64,000 nt of DNA from Takakia lepidozioides. Taxonomy: Eukaryota; Streptophyta; Takakiopsida; Takakiales; Takakiaceae. The position numbers and the translations under genes are program-made. Location: assembly GCA_030704615.1 (NCBI GenBank), contig CM060731.1:41354001-41418000 (forward strand), written 5' to 3'. The notes under the pieces were generated by a model, which was given only the letters and a program-made list of their open reading frames with translations, ran no database searches and was not told where the DNA came from. Below are positions 24,305 through 35,500 of this stretch, piece after piece; position 1 is the stretch's first letter, and each line of letters opens with the position of its first letter.

Positions 24305-24961
24305 GATTATCCACCTTCCATTACTGGAGATCTTATGTTTATAGGATTCTAGGGAGGAATGGAAAACGCTGCAAGTGTTTGGTGTGATGGAGCAAGGAGA
24401 GGCCCGTAATGGCTGCTGCGCAATGCGCTACCTAGTACATACAGGCCTACTTGTTTTGCAATGTGGGATCTCAGTGCATATGAAGTGGTGGAAAAGGACC
24501 TACCTGACTAGAGCAAGAGACCTGTCATTCTGCTTATAGTACACGAGTCACGAGTCCCTGAATATTTTTCTCTCTGGTTATGAGTCTCTCAAAACCTTCC
24601 CCAAGGGTTTGGAAAGCCATTATGCAGTTTGGCAGGCACTACTCAGTTCACGCAGTGACAAAATTTGACATAAACATGATACACATTCTCACATGTGGTG
24701 AGAAAGAGTTATTTTTCCAAACATAGGACATTCTATAAACATGCTGCAAGGTGGTGCAATTATTCACATTGAAGGTGGAAGGAAAAAGGGTCTTAATGGA
24801 GACTAACATGGTATGGAAACCCAAGAAACCTTTGAGGGGAATGTGTCCAGAAATGTTGCAGATGATCATAAGAAACCATGTGCACAATATTCTTGAGACA
24901 GATAATCTAATAAAACATTTAACCTGAGACATAACTATCACCCTGATACATCCAACCTGTG
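24305..24961. other. 3' flank of prolidase, no recognised gene
   Basis: Presumed 3' untranslated region and intergenic sequence. Nothing recognised on either strand. Confidence 0.5.
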
Positions 24962-25799
24962 GAGAAGAGAGAGAATGTAGTCATAAGATGTTGTTTGCCG
25001 TAGCCTTGTGGCCATTGACCCAGTGCCCAGTTTGAGCGGAACACAAAGAGACAGAACTTACCTCTGTGAGGGGCTGAGGTCAGTAGTAAGACTTGAGGAG
25101 AGCGTCTCTCGGGTGAGAGAACCCCGGACAGTGATCAGAAAATGAATATTGTCTTCAGGTTGCCCACACAACGGAGAATTGCACTCTCCCTTTCCTCTCT
25201 GCTTCTGTCTGCTGTTTAAAGGTAAGGTTCCTGCCCCGAGTTTAAATTTCAGTCTAGTGCCGAGAGTGGGTAGACCCTTGAGGTCATCCTTGATGTCCTC
25301 CCCCATGTCACAGACTGGAAACAAGTTCGGGGCCTAACTTCATTTTCATCATTTCCTGGCAACAGACATAGCTTTGGACACTTCAACCTCTAAGTCAGAT
25401 TTATCCAGCAGGGTCAAGACTTGCGGATTCAGATTCAGATCCTCGAGAATCTCTTCTACTCTCTTCTGCCAGGACTTAGCCTGTTTGACAGAGCGGTCCT
25501 GTTTCCAAGATATAGAGTAGATTAACTTAGGATATCTGGTGTTGGACATATGTTGCAGCTGACCCCACCATCTGACCTTGAATTCATCTCGTTGGGAGCT
25601 TAAGGAAGGGATGCCAAACTCACTCCGAACAGCCACATTGGCTGTTTTGGAGCATGCTAACATGCACTCCTTAAGCACCCCCACTTGAATGGATTCTAGG
25701 GACTTAGCCCATATTGCAGATGCATACTCCAAGGCAGGTCTAAGAATGTGACAGAGCATGGTTTTCTTGACCTCAGAATTGATCCCTCTACAGTGGAAA

Positions 25800-25812
<13 letters not shown>
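24962..25812 (-). mobile_element. LINE1, 5'-truncated copy
   Basis: Reversed, it runs from [16 protein letters not shown] (about 25,797) through [20 protein letters not shown] and [18 protein letters not shown] to the common 3' end at about 24,977. Relative to the copy in prolidase intron 5 it lacks the VDNSNQ codons, and it is frameshifted near 25,330. GAGAAGAGAGAGA occurs at both ends (about 24,962 and 25,800), compatible with a target duplication in a GA-rich site, though low complexity weakens this. Confidence 0.88.
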
Positions 25813-25830
<18 letters not shown>

Positions 25831-25832
25831 GG
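25798..25832. repeat. (GA)n microsatellite
   Basis: GA dinucleotide run at the 5' edge of the truncated LINE1 copy. Open frames with repeated Arg-Glu here are artefacts. Confidence 0.9.
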
Positions 25833-26339
25833 AAAGAATGCACGTCACAAGGAAGCCTCTGGGCCCAGGGGACACAGGACAGAAACAGAATCAAAGAAAG
25901 GCATTGCATATGCCCCAATATACTTTCAGTCCTCATAGCTAAAGCATCCACCAATGGAAAATCTCTCTAGAGACACCACTCTGTGCCCTGCACAAGAAGA
26001 AATGATCCTCTGCATCCATTTCACCTATGGTTCAACCAGGGCAGATCCTATCTGAAGGGGGGTGTCACCCCCCTGTCCTGCGACAGACAGACAGGATCCT
26101 TTGGCTCATGTAGATTAATGGCAAGCTGGATTGTCATGACACTGTTGAAAAACTCGTATTCATGTGGTTTTACATGTTTGAGTCCCTGTGCAGATGCCTC
26201 ACCTGTGCACAGAACTCATGGTTTTGTTAAGAGATCATAAACACCTCACACCCAGGAGGGTACTGAAAATAATTACAGATTATAACATGTCTGCCCCAAC
26301 ATTGAACCAGCTAACTTCATTTCATGCGTATTGCATGTT
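25833..26339. other. 3' flank of the PPR-DYW gene
   Basis: No gene recognised; likely contains the 3' untranslated region of the minus-strand PPR gene. Confidence 0.5.
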
Positions 26340-29222
26340 TCACCAGTAATCCCCACAAGAACAAACCCCGTCTTGGAAGTGGTGGAAGCGGTTGGCATCC
26401 CGAACAACAACTGCTCGTCCGACAACCTTCGAGATAAACTTGGTGGCAGTGTGGCAGTCACCACATACACGGAGGTTCTTTATAATGCGGATAGGGGTCT
26501 CAGGAGGCATGCTGATGAGCCCGAAAGCAATCGCCAGCTTCTCACTGTGGTAGCTAAGAGTAAACTCCTTTTGCACCTCCTCCACATCATATAATACAAA
26601 GCGCGTGTCAGGCACATATCCGACCTCCTTCATCCTTCCAAGCAATCTCTTCAGCTCAGTGTGGATTTCTTCAAGTTGTGGATGGGATTTGTCATCTACA
26701 AAAAATGTATGCACCTGGTTGCCAACCTCAATACAGCTGTGCCCTGGCTCCTTTCTGACACCTCTGTCTTCCATCATTTTCCGTACCTTTGCACTATCAT
26801 CCCACCTGCCCGCTGCAGCATAGATGTTGGATAGCAGCACATAAACTCCAGAATACTGGGGATCACACTGGAGAACACATTTTGCAGCACGTTCTGCTAC
26901 CTCCACATCACCATAAACTCTGCAGGCACCGAGCAAGGCCATCCACACCCCAGTATCTGGTTGAATTGGCATTCTGTTAATTAAGTACTCTGCCTCATGC
27001 AATTGTCCTGCACGACCAAGAAGGTCCACCATGCAGCCAAAATGCTCAACTGTGGGAGTGAGACCATGATCTCGACTCATGGAATCAAAGTAGTGACAAC
27101 CTTCATCCACCAGGCCCGCATGGCTACATGCAAAGAGAACAGATGTAAAGGTGATACTGCTTGGCTTCAAGCCTTCCCATAGCATTTGTTGAAATAGTCG
27201 CAAGGCCTCCCTACCACACCCATGCTGAGCATATCCTGCGATCATCGCACTCCATGAGACCACATCTCTTTCAGCCATATTGTAGAACACTTGACGTGCA
27301 TCTTTCATACTCCCACATTTGGCATACATGTCAGCCAGGGACGTCTCCAGGTTTATACATGACTCAATTCCAGCCCTAAGGATGTCAGAATGGACATCTT
27401 TGCCTTTTTCTAGGGCTCCTAAACTAGCACACGCATTGAGAATGCAAATGAACGTGACCCTGTTGGGTGTCTCTCCTCCCCACTGCATTTGGTCGTAGAT
27501 CTCACAAGCTTCCCTACCACGACCATGCTGAGTATACCCTGCAATCATCACACTCCAGGAGACCACATCTCGTTTGGTCATATTGTTAAACACTTGACAT
27601 GCCTCCTTTAACCTCCCGCATTTGCCATACATGTCGACAAGGGTATTCTCCAACTTTAGGTACGAAACAATCCCCGCTTTAATAATCTGGGCATGGACCT
27701 CTTTACCCATTTCCAGGGCTCCGAAGTCAGCACACACATTGAGCACACAAATGAACGTGACCCTATCGGGCAGTACCCCTTCTCGTTGCATTTCCTCATA
27801 GAGAGAGAAAGCCTCCCTACCACACCCATGCTGAGCATATCCTGCCATCATGGCATTCCATGAGACCACATCTCGTTCAGCCATATTATCAAACACTTTA
27901 CGCGCATCTGTCATGCTCCCACATTTCGCATACATGTCAACAAGGGTATTCTCTAAATTAATATATGAAACAATTCCAACTTTGATGATGTCAGTGTGGA
28001 CCTTTTTGCCTTTGTCCAGAGCTCCTAGGCTGGCACACGCATTGAGAATGCAAATAAATGTTACCTCGTCAGGTCTCACCCCTTCCCGTTGCATTTGCTC
28101 ATAGATTTCGAGAGCCTCCTTACCACACCCATGCAGAGCATATCCTGCAATCATTGCATTCCATGAGATTACATTTCTTTGAGCCATATTGTCAAATACT
28201 TCCCGCGCATCCTTTATGCTCCCACATTTAGCATACATGTCAGTGAGGGCAGTCTCGAGAACAAAACATGATGCAACTCCTGCTTTGATGATGTCAGCAT
28301 GGACCTGTTTGCCCCTTTCCAGGGCTCTTGGGATGGCACAGGCACTGAGAACGGAAATGAATGTGACCCTGTCGGGCATCACCCCTGCTCCTTGCATTTT
28401 CTCATAGCTCTCAAAAGCCTCTCGACCACACCCATGCTGAGCATATCCTGCGATCACAGTGTTCCAGGAGACCACATCCCGTTGCACCATACTGTTGAAC
28501 ATGTGACATGCATCCTGTATGCTCCCACATTTGGCATACATGTCGATAAGGCTATTCTCCAAATTTAGATATGACCCAATTCCAGCTTTAATGATGTCAG
28601 CATGGACTTTTTTACCCTGTTTTAGGGTACCTAGGCTGGCACACGCCTTGAGAATGCAAATGAATGTAACCCTGTTGGGCATCACCCCTTCCCGTTGCAT
28701 TTGCTCGTAGATCATAAAAGCCTCTCTTTCCCAACCTCGCTTGGCATATGCTGTTATCATTATATTCCACGTAAATATAGATCGTTCAGGCATTTTGTCA
28801 AACACTTGACGTGCAGTCACCACGCTTCCACACTTGGCATACATATTCACGAGGGTGTTCAGTAGAGAGGTTTGTGGCTTGAATCCGGTTTTCATAATGT
28901 GGGCATGCACCTTCCTTCCCTCTGCTAGGTCTTTCTTATTGATGCACTCCTGTAAGAGACAAACATAAATCTTGGAGTCTGCTCGAATGCAGTGTTCTTG
29001 ATTCAAAATATTCAGGGCCTCTTTCAGCTGCCCTGCCTTACATAGGGTCCTGACATCCTCACAAGGGCCAGCAGATTCTTTCTTGATTTCCTCTCTTGGT
29101 CCTCTTTCTAAGGCAGTGGCGATGATGGATGTACTACTGACATGAGTCTGCCATCCAACAGACAACCGTGCTGGACTCAAACCTGCCACTCTGCTCACCC
29201 AAAACACTTTGTTAACAAGCAT
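26340..29222 (-). CDS. PLS-type pentatricopeptide protein with E, E+ and DYW domains, intronless
   Basis: Sequence-specific RNA-binding protein, probably a C-to-U RNA editing factor of mitochondria or plastids. The first ATG is at 29,222, giving 960 aa; an in-frame GTG two codons earlier is not needed. The N-terminus (MLVNKVFWVSRVAGLSPARL) is basic and lacks acidic residues, as organelle transit peptides do. About residues 85-690 hold six repeat triplets of about 101 aa, each like VTFICILNACASLGALEKGK, then LVDMYAKCGS, then RDVVSWNAMIAGYAQHG. A P2-L2-S2 set, E/E+ with RGVRKEPGHSCIEV (PG box) and the DYW deaminase domain follow. The deaminase has HSEKLAIAFGL (HxE), CGDCH, and HHFQDGVCSCGDYW followed at once by TGA. 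No lesion is seen. Target RNA is unknown. Confidence 0.95.
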   Translation of the reverse strand: MLVNKVFWVSRVAGLSPARLSVGWQTHVSSTSIIATALERGPREEIKKESAGPCEDVRTLCKAGQLKEALNILNQEHCIRADSKIYVCLLQECINKKDLAEGRKVHAHIMKTGFKPQTSLLNTLVNMYAKCGSVVTARQVFDKMPERSIFTWNIMITAYAKRGWEREAFMIYEQMQREGVMPNRVTFICILKACASLGTLKQGKKVHADIIKAGIGSYLNLENSLIDMYAKCGSIQDACHMFNSMVQRDVVSWNTVIAGYAQHGCGREAFESYEKMQGAGVMPDRVTFISVLSACAIPRALERGKQVHADIIKAGVASCFVLETALTDMYAKCGSIKDAREVFDNMAQRNVISWNAMIAGYALHGCGKEALEIYEQMQREGVRPDEVTFICILNACASLGALDKGKKVHTDIIKVGIVSYINLENTLVDMYAKCGSMTDARKVFDNMAERDVVSWNAMMAGYAQHGCGREAFSLYEEMQREGVLPDRVTFICVLNVCADFGALEMGKEVHAQIIKAGIVSYLKLENTLVDMYGKCGRLKEACQVFNNMTKRDVVSWSVMIAGYTQHGRGREACEIYDQMQWGGETPNRVTFICILNACASLGALEKGKDVHSDILRAGIESCINLETSLADMYAKCGSMKDARQVFYNMAERDVVSWSAMIAGYAQHGCGREALRLFQQMLWEGLKPSSITFTSVLFACSHAGLVDEGCHYFDSMSRDHGLTPTVEHFGCMVDLLGRAGQLHEAEYLINRMPIQPDTGVWMALLGACRVYGDVEVAERAAKCVLQCDPQYSGVYVLLSNIYAAAGRWDDSAKVRKMMEDRGVRKEPGHSCIEVGNQVHTFFVDDKSHPQLEEIHTELKRLLGRMKEVGYVPDTRFVLYDVEEVQKEFTLSYHSEKLAIAFGLISMPPETPIRIIKNLRVCGDCHTATKFISKVVGRAVVVRDANRFHHFQDGVCSCGDYW

Positions 29223-30957
29223 TTGCACTCAATGCACATATCTTTGTGAAAACTCATAGATACTTCAAAGAAGAACCCTCCATGAGGACATTCTTCTTTG
29301 CTCACAATCCATGGTCACAAAACTACGGCAATCATTTGCTTAAAAAATAAACAGCACCAATCTGTCATTTTGAGCCTTGGATCATCATGAAAACAATACC
29401 TGGTGTGTGGAGCTCCATGGTGTATAGTATGTCCACCAGACTTTACTTGGCCTCGTATCATTGTAGCTACCTCTGCTTGCATATGTGGAGGGTTTGAACA
29501 ATTCTCAATCAGAGGACCTCTTTTGTTAGCCTATGGCTGAAATCCGGTGCTCTTGGGCTTTTCTATGAAAACCACAAATGTGCAGCTAAGCAGCCAAAGC
29601 ATTTCACAAGCCACAGCCTCCCACAGACCAGGAAATAGCACCATAGCTCCATCAGCATCGCTTCACACACAAGGCAAAGAGTTTGGACGGAGGACGTCAA
29701 TGCAAATATTTCGTCAATGGATAAATCCAACAATAAGAACCATGGCTGCAGGTGTGGAAGAAAACAATTTGAATTGTCATTTCTCAAAGGAGCTAAAATC
29801 ATTGCCCAGTCTACAGCAAATACTTCATCAAAAGAGCTTCACTCAGAAAAACATTGAAATGCCCCAGGTTGTGAGACCATGGGTGAGAGATGCATAAAGG
29901 AAATTGGAAAAGATAACAGACTTGTCCAGTATATTTGAGGAACCCAAATGCTTCGGTGACAATGGAGATAGCCTCACCTTATCAGACCACCACTCCCAAG
30001 GATATGAGAAGAAGGCATGCCCAAGCTGGACTATGCTTGTTTCCTGGCCTGCATCCACACATCCCTAAAATAGCTCAAATATTGTATGAGCCTTCTCGAG
30101 GAATGATAGTGTAAGTTTCCTATCGAACTCTCTTTCTCTATCGCTGAATTACTCTGACATAGTTCTTGGTTTATTCTCCCTTGTTCCATGGGCTCTATGG
30201 ATGTTATACGTTTATCTATTTCTCTCTCTCTCAAGCGGCATGACTGGCAGTTAAATGACAGCCACCATTGTGGATATGTCTCCAATAGGCCGGTAGAGCA
30301 GAAGTAGCAGAGCTGCTTCACCATCATGATTAGCCTGATGTCTACCCCAGTGGGACCATAGCAATGTAAGTCAAATCTGTCGGAACCGTAACTTTGAAGA
30401 GAGCTCAAAAACTGCTGGGTCTTTTCCGGGGACCAAGCGCAATTCGTGACAAAACTATCACCCTGCGGAGAAAACCTGGTGGGCCATCCTAAAAGCTGGG
30501 ATCGCATACTGCATTACTGATACAGGCAAGACATGCATATACGCCAAGAGGTGCATCTCCATACCTTCCTTCTGCTTTTCTGGGGGCTGGGGAGCCGTCA
30601 CAGCCATGGATGGCACTGGCAAGAGTCTCGAGCCGAGAATTGCAAAGCGGGATGCAGCCCACTTCAGCTCCACAGCCTGGCCTTTTAATATGCTCCCTGG
30701 AATGCCTCCCTCGCAATCCCCCTCCCAGGCTTCATCGCAAGGCGAAGAGACGGCAGTGAGTATGGCATCTTGTTGGGCGCAGGGCAGAGCGCAGGAGCAA
30801 GCTGCCATCGCTCTGCCTGCAAAAACATAACAAGGCCCAACCGAGCTGCACCCAAGAGTGATACTTTTGATATACTTTCGATGGAGTCCTTTTTGGACTT
30901 TTTAACAATTTTGCGTACCCACATACAGAGAAGGGGATTCTGATGAGACAGAACCGT
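29223..30957. other. 5' flank of PPR gene and intergenic sequence
   Basis: Several open frames of 70-160 codons on both strands (for example 29,547-29,897 plus and 30,507-30,031 minus) show no family I recognise and no supporting splice structure. The PPR promoter should lie just above 29,222; no TATA box is obvious. Confidence 0.45.
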
Positions 30958-30967
30958 CTTTTTGCAC

Positions 30968-31301
30968 GCCTCTCATTTTTGAATAAGTGGGAGTTATGTC
31001 GCGCGTGTGGGACAGGGCGCGCACGCCCGCACAGACGCGGGGTCGCCCACCCCCAGCTGCCAGCCGCACAGCGCGGTCGGCAGCCCCGCAGCCGCCCGCG
31101 GCCCCCGCCCGCCCGCTCTCGCCGCTGGGTCCGCCCGCCATCGGGTCTGCCCTTGCTGGGGTCGGCCCAAGCTCGGTCTGCGCATGTCGTCCGGCAGACC
31201 ACCCCAGACCGGCACCACAGACCCAGACCTATGTGGCGCGCATCTGCCCGTCCAGATCCGGTTTTATCCAGACCGTCCGGATTTAGGGCATGCCATGGCA
31301 C
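30968..31301 (+). repeat. Left terminal inverted repeat of the 12.6-kb transposon
   Basis: About 334 bp, GC-rich, inverse of 43,168-43,539. Shared blocks include GCCTCTCATTTTTGAATAA, GACAGGGCGCGCACG, CCGGATTTAGGGCATG (inner edge). It probably holds the promoter of the protease gene, by analogy with other MULEs. Long open frames here on both strands come from GC richness and are not genes. Confidence 0.92.
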
Positions 31302-32580
31302 TCGTCGATCTCCTCAGACCCCTTTTGTTTTTTTTTTTTTTCTCGTGTTGCTTGTTGTTGTTTGTTGTTTGTTGTTTGACTGTTTAGAACCAACAGACTG
31401 GGCGGTTGTGAAGAATCCCTTTGCATGACTCCATGGATCTCTGGCAACGTCGGAATCCATCGTTTCAAGCCACAGCCTCTTTTGTTCATATGCTTCTACT
31501 ATTTTTGCTTTGTTGTTCGCCTATTCGTGGGACTGTTTGAGCGCGGGGAAGTGAGTTACATTGAGTTTACAGTGCAGACTTGAATGGAAGTATTTAGGTC
31601 TTTGCTAACAAGTACGACTCATTTAGCGGACAGCAATTGAGAATCGGCCTTTCCCTTATCACATTGTCTTGTTTGAGGCTTGTCCTTCATATAGCATGTG
31701 TGGAATGGCATTGCAAAAATAGTGGAAGCATATGTGCATGGCTGGCTGTATAAAATTCTGATTTCCTCCCGAGTTCCGTCTCTTGGATGTTGTTTGTAGG
31801 TGGACCCATCGATGCAGGACGAAATGGGCATGTGTGGTGGAATTTTTTGTGCAACGAACCAGTGGACCTTCCAAGTGTTACCATGACAGTGCGGGGATGC
31901 AGAGACCCAGCCAGGGGACCATTGAAATGGTGAAACGGGTGGGAATTCATTGCAGACAGAGGGCAAACCAGATGGGCAGAGCAGGAGAAGAGAAGAGTGC
32001 ACCATGCCAGTCCAGACAAGAAGACCGAACCAACAGACCAGCCTGGAGAACTCTGGTCAGACCCCGACGGCAGACCGAGTGTAGACAATCTTTGCCTCAC
32101 GAATGCGACAGACCAGTGCCACAGACCCTTTTGGCCGACCCTTTTGGTGGAGACTTAGGGCAGACCATGGAAGTCCTTGGCGGCGGCCATTATTGTGCCT
32201 CCGGGACGTTTGATGTTTCGACGGCAGTCCAATGGCCGACGTGCATGGCCTCGGCGGTCGCACGCGTGCTCCTGTCACGCTTAGCAGTGAGCCGTTACGT
32301 TGGGGTCCTCGCATCTTCCTCCTCTTGCGTCTTTCGCGTCTCTCCACTTTGCGACTGCACGGTATGTTGCGCTTTGCGGTTCCTGCCTCTTCGACTCGAT
32401 GATTCGTTTGTAGCGCCCGCCCGCTCTTCAAAGGCCGCATGCCCGTCGTTGCCGAAATGCAAAGGTATCAACTTCACCAGACTTCTTCACCGCCAGACCT
32501 TCATTTCCTTTTTTTGTTTGCTCTTCTTCATTTGCATTTAGCAGACTGTCTCTAACACAATTCCTCCTTAGGTTGCAGCC
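31302..32580. other. Subterminal region and leader of the protease gene
   Basis: A T-rich stretch (about 31,322-31,380) is followed by sequence without recognisable domains. CAGACC motifs recur from about 32,000. A 252-codon plus-strand frame (31,783-32,541) has no recognisable domain and is not called. The first convincing coding start is the ATG at 32,581 in a strong context (GCAGCCATGG). Confidence 0.5.
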
Positions 32581-35500
32581 ATGGAAGAAGCTTGCCCAGA
32601 GGGCGGAGCCGATTTGGTGGAATATGTGCATGCCCCTCGCCACAAAGCCAAGAGAAGGTACCGGTATGAGCCAAGTGAGTATGATGCTAAAATAGTAGAA
32701 GCATTTTTGGATTTGCGCGTAGCGGAGGAGAAAGAGAATTGGCCAAAGGATCAGTTTCAGTGCCCCTTTTGCCCCGATATTGTCAAGGACAAAGAGACTC
32801 TAAACCGCCATGCCCTTGATGGAGGATGCAAAGGTATGGTCCCTGAGAACTTCAAGCCTTGGCCCAAGCCAAGTTCGTCTAAGGCCGCAAAAGAAATCAC
32901 TGCAAAGTGTAGGGGTGCGCATGTCGTCGCTCGGTCTGCTGAGGAAGTGCGGCAGCGTTATTACACTGAAGCCGGCCTGCTAAGCCCCGGCCTCGTTGTG
33001 ACAGTGAAGAAAAGGAAGCTCAGTGATAAAGCTAAAAAAAAATGTAGACCGCAAAAGTCACAGATCTGGCAGTACCAGTACTGGTAGACCACGGGATATG
33101 AGAGTGAGTAGCAAAGAATTGCAACTAGGTCAGTCCCAGCAGACCAACACCAGCAGACCACAGGCTGCCGTTTCAACTTTATCGTCCAGTGGGGATGACT
33201 CAAGTAAGGAAGACTCTCATGAAGATGAGGATCATGTTCAGAACATGTCGACAGAGCGGCCGAGACTACTTGTGAGACCGTACTTGGTGAACGACCCCAT
33301 TGGGTACGCCCCGCTGGTACATGACATAACCCTTAACTCGAACATCCCCATAGAGGAATCACACCCTCAAACAGACCCACGACGCCCACCACATATCAGA
33401 CCCAACAAGCAGACCAAGAAACAGCAGACCCTGACTGAGGTTCATGGAGATGTAACGAGCACCCCTGTCCGCCCTGGCACATTGTACCTGCTTCCCCACG
33501 GTCTTCTGCCAAACCAGTACCCAGATGAATCAGATCCGGACTTTTTCCCTTTTTTGTATGCTTATGTGAGATCAGGGCAGATACAGCAGACCATTGACAC
33601 AGCCGAGAAGAAGTGGGTGGAGGCACGATCACACCCAAGGGATGAAGACTATAACGGCCTCCAGGTACTTCAACCACTCTTTCTGTCGTCCTACCGTATT
33701 TGAGTCTTTCGATTTGCTATGCTGGGTGTTGTATGTATGGCCCGCTGCTGTCGGTCTACTGTTCTGGGTCTCCTATTCTGTACATGGTACTGCATTACTT
33801 GTTCTGGTTGTGGTCTGCTCTATAGGTCCAGAACCGTGCGACTACTTTCCCCTGTTGCAAATCATAGTGTTTTATTATTATTATTATATATGTGGTCTGT
33901 TGCGAACCGTCTACCGTTTTGGGTCTGCTTTGCGCAACATGGTACTGCAGTTGCTTTGAAAGACGCACTACTGTCGTGGCTGTGGTCTGCTGCATGGGTC
34001 CACGGCTATGGTCTACTAATATGCTCTACTGGTCTACTGTAATGGTCTACTGGTGTATGGTCTACTGGTCTGCTGTCAGGCCAAATCTACTAGTCTATGG
34101 TCTACTGCTCTATGGTCTACTGGTCTAATGTGAAGGCCAATATTGCTGTTTGTTTTCAGGAGGCGAATGCGCAAGACAACCGAGTGTATAGGGCTTTGCA
34201 AATCTGGAAGTACAGGTTGAACGGTCCTCCCTTGGAAAATACACCTGTCCGGAATGAGGTCCGTGACATTCGTGACTACATCCTGAGTCTGTATCCACAG
34301 TCGGCTGATGCCATTGCATCAATTCAGGATGGTACCACTGGTCTGCTGTAAAGGCTTTTGACAGCGCCGGTCAAACTAGCAGACCCGGCTTAGTGGACCT
34401 TTCTTCCGTGACCCGTCCTCCAGTGGACCTTCGTACCTCTTCAGCAGACCCTCAGCAGACCACATTGCGTGGTCGAACTGTTTTCCCATTTGGCAGACCA
34501 TGGCGTCCTCCACCTGCAACTAATGAGGATAACCCCACTCTTCCGAAGTTTTGTTGTGGGGAAAGCAATCGGCATCTGGACTGGTACAATGAGCTTCACC
34601 GCATCGTCGTCTCCCGGTGGACCTTTGCTCCGCAGCACTCCTCAATGGAGTTCACGGCGGAGGAGGCGACTCGTGTTTTGCACAAAGCCCGTGAGTATGG
34701 AGTGGCGCTTCTGGCAGAGGAGACCGAGCCACCGCTTATTGCGCAGCTCTTTCTCATGCACGACCCACGCCCACTAGAGATAAGGCACATGGCCATCGCC
34801 CACCCAATATTTGGTGTTCGTCCGAAGCACTTAGCGAGCTTGACAAAGACTACTTTTGAAGAGATGGCACATTGTTTCCTCCGCCGTCAATGGATGCAAT
34901 TTGGCAATTTCAGGTCTTACACCAAATTAAAAAAAGACCTTCACAACTTGCGGATGGACCTGCTGCACGGAAGCGAAGAGGCTCGGGAAAGTATCATCCA
35001 AGACGCCATGATGTGGTTTGCGACTGTGCAGGAGCGTGCGGTTTTCGACATTGCATTCAACAAACGACATGCTTTCCAAGTGCTCTGGAGCGGGTTTCTA
35101 GCAGAGGACCGTGTTGCAGCTCTGGGAGAGCTTGACGAGGCCTTCATGGATCGGCTTATGAAAGATATTGGGTTGTGGACCACAGTCCTAGATCATGGTA
35201 TGTCATCAGACCTAACAGACCTTGTTAACAGACCTTTTACACCGACCTTTTAAACAAACCTTTTACACAGACCTTTGGAATAGACCTTTGGAACAGACTT
35301 TTTAAACAGACCTTGACGTTGACCACGAAGGAAGACCTTCTAGCAGACTTTATGAACCATGACAACCAACAGAGCCCCATGTGAATCAAACCCCAATGTA
35401 TTCTTCCGTTTGTTAGCAGACCAGGGATGAGTGCTTTGTTTTTGACGTGTTTGTGACATGTTGCAGAGTATGATCCAGAGGACGAGCTTGTTCGGAATGC

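Noticed and set aside
29547-29897. 116-codon plus-strand frame upstream of the PPR gene
   Set aside because: No family resemblance, no splice partners and normal chance length for this base composition.
31783-32541. 252-codon plus-strand open frame before the protease gene
   Set aside because: No recognisable domain, and the convincing start with a strong context is at 32,581. It is probably leader or intron.
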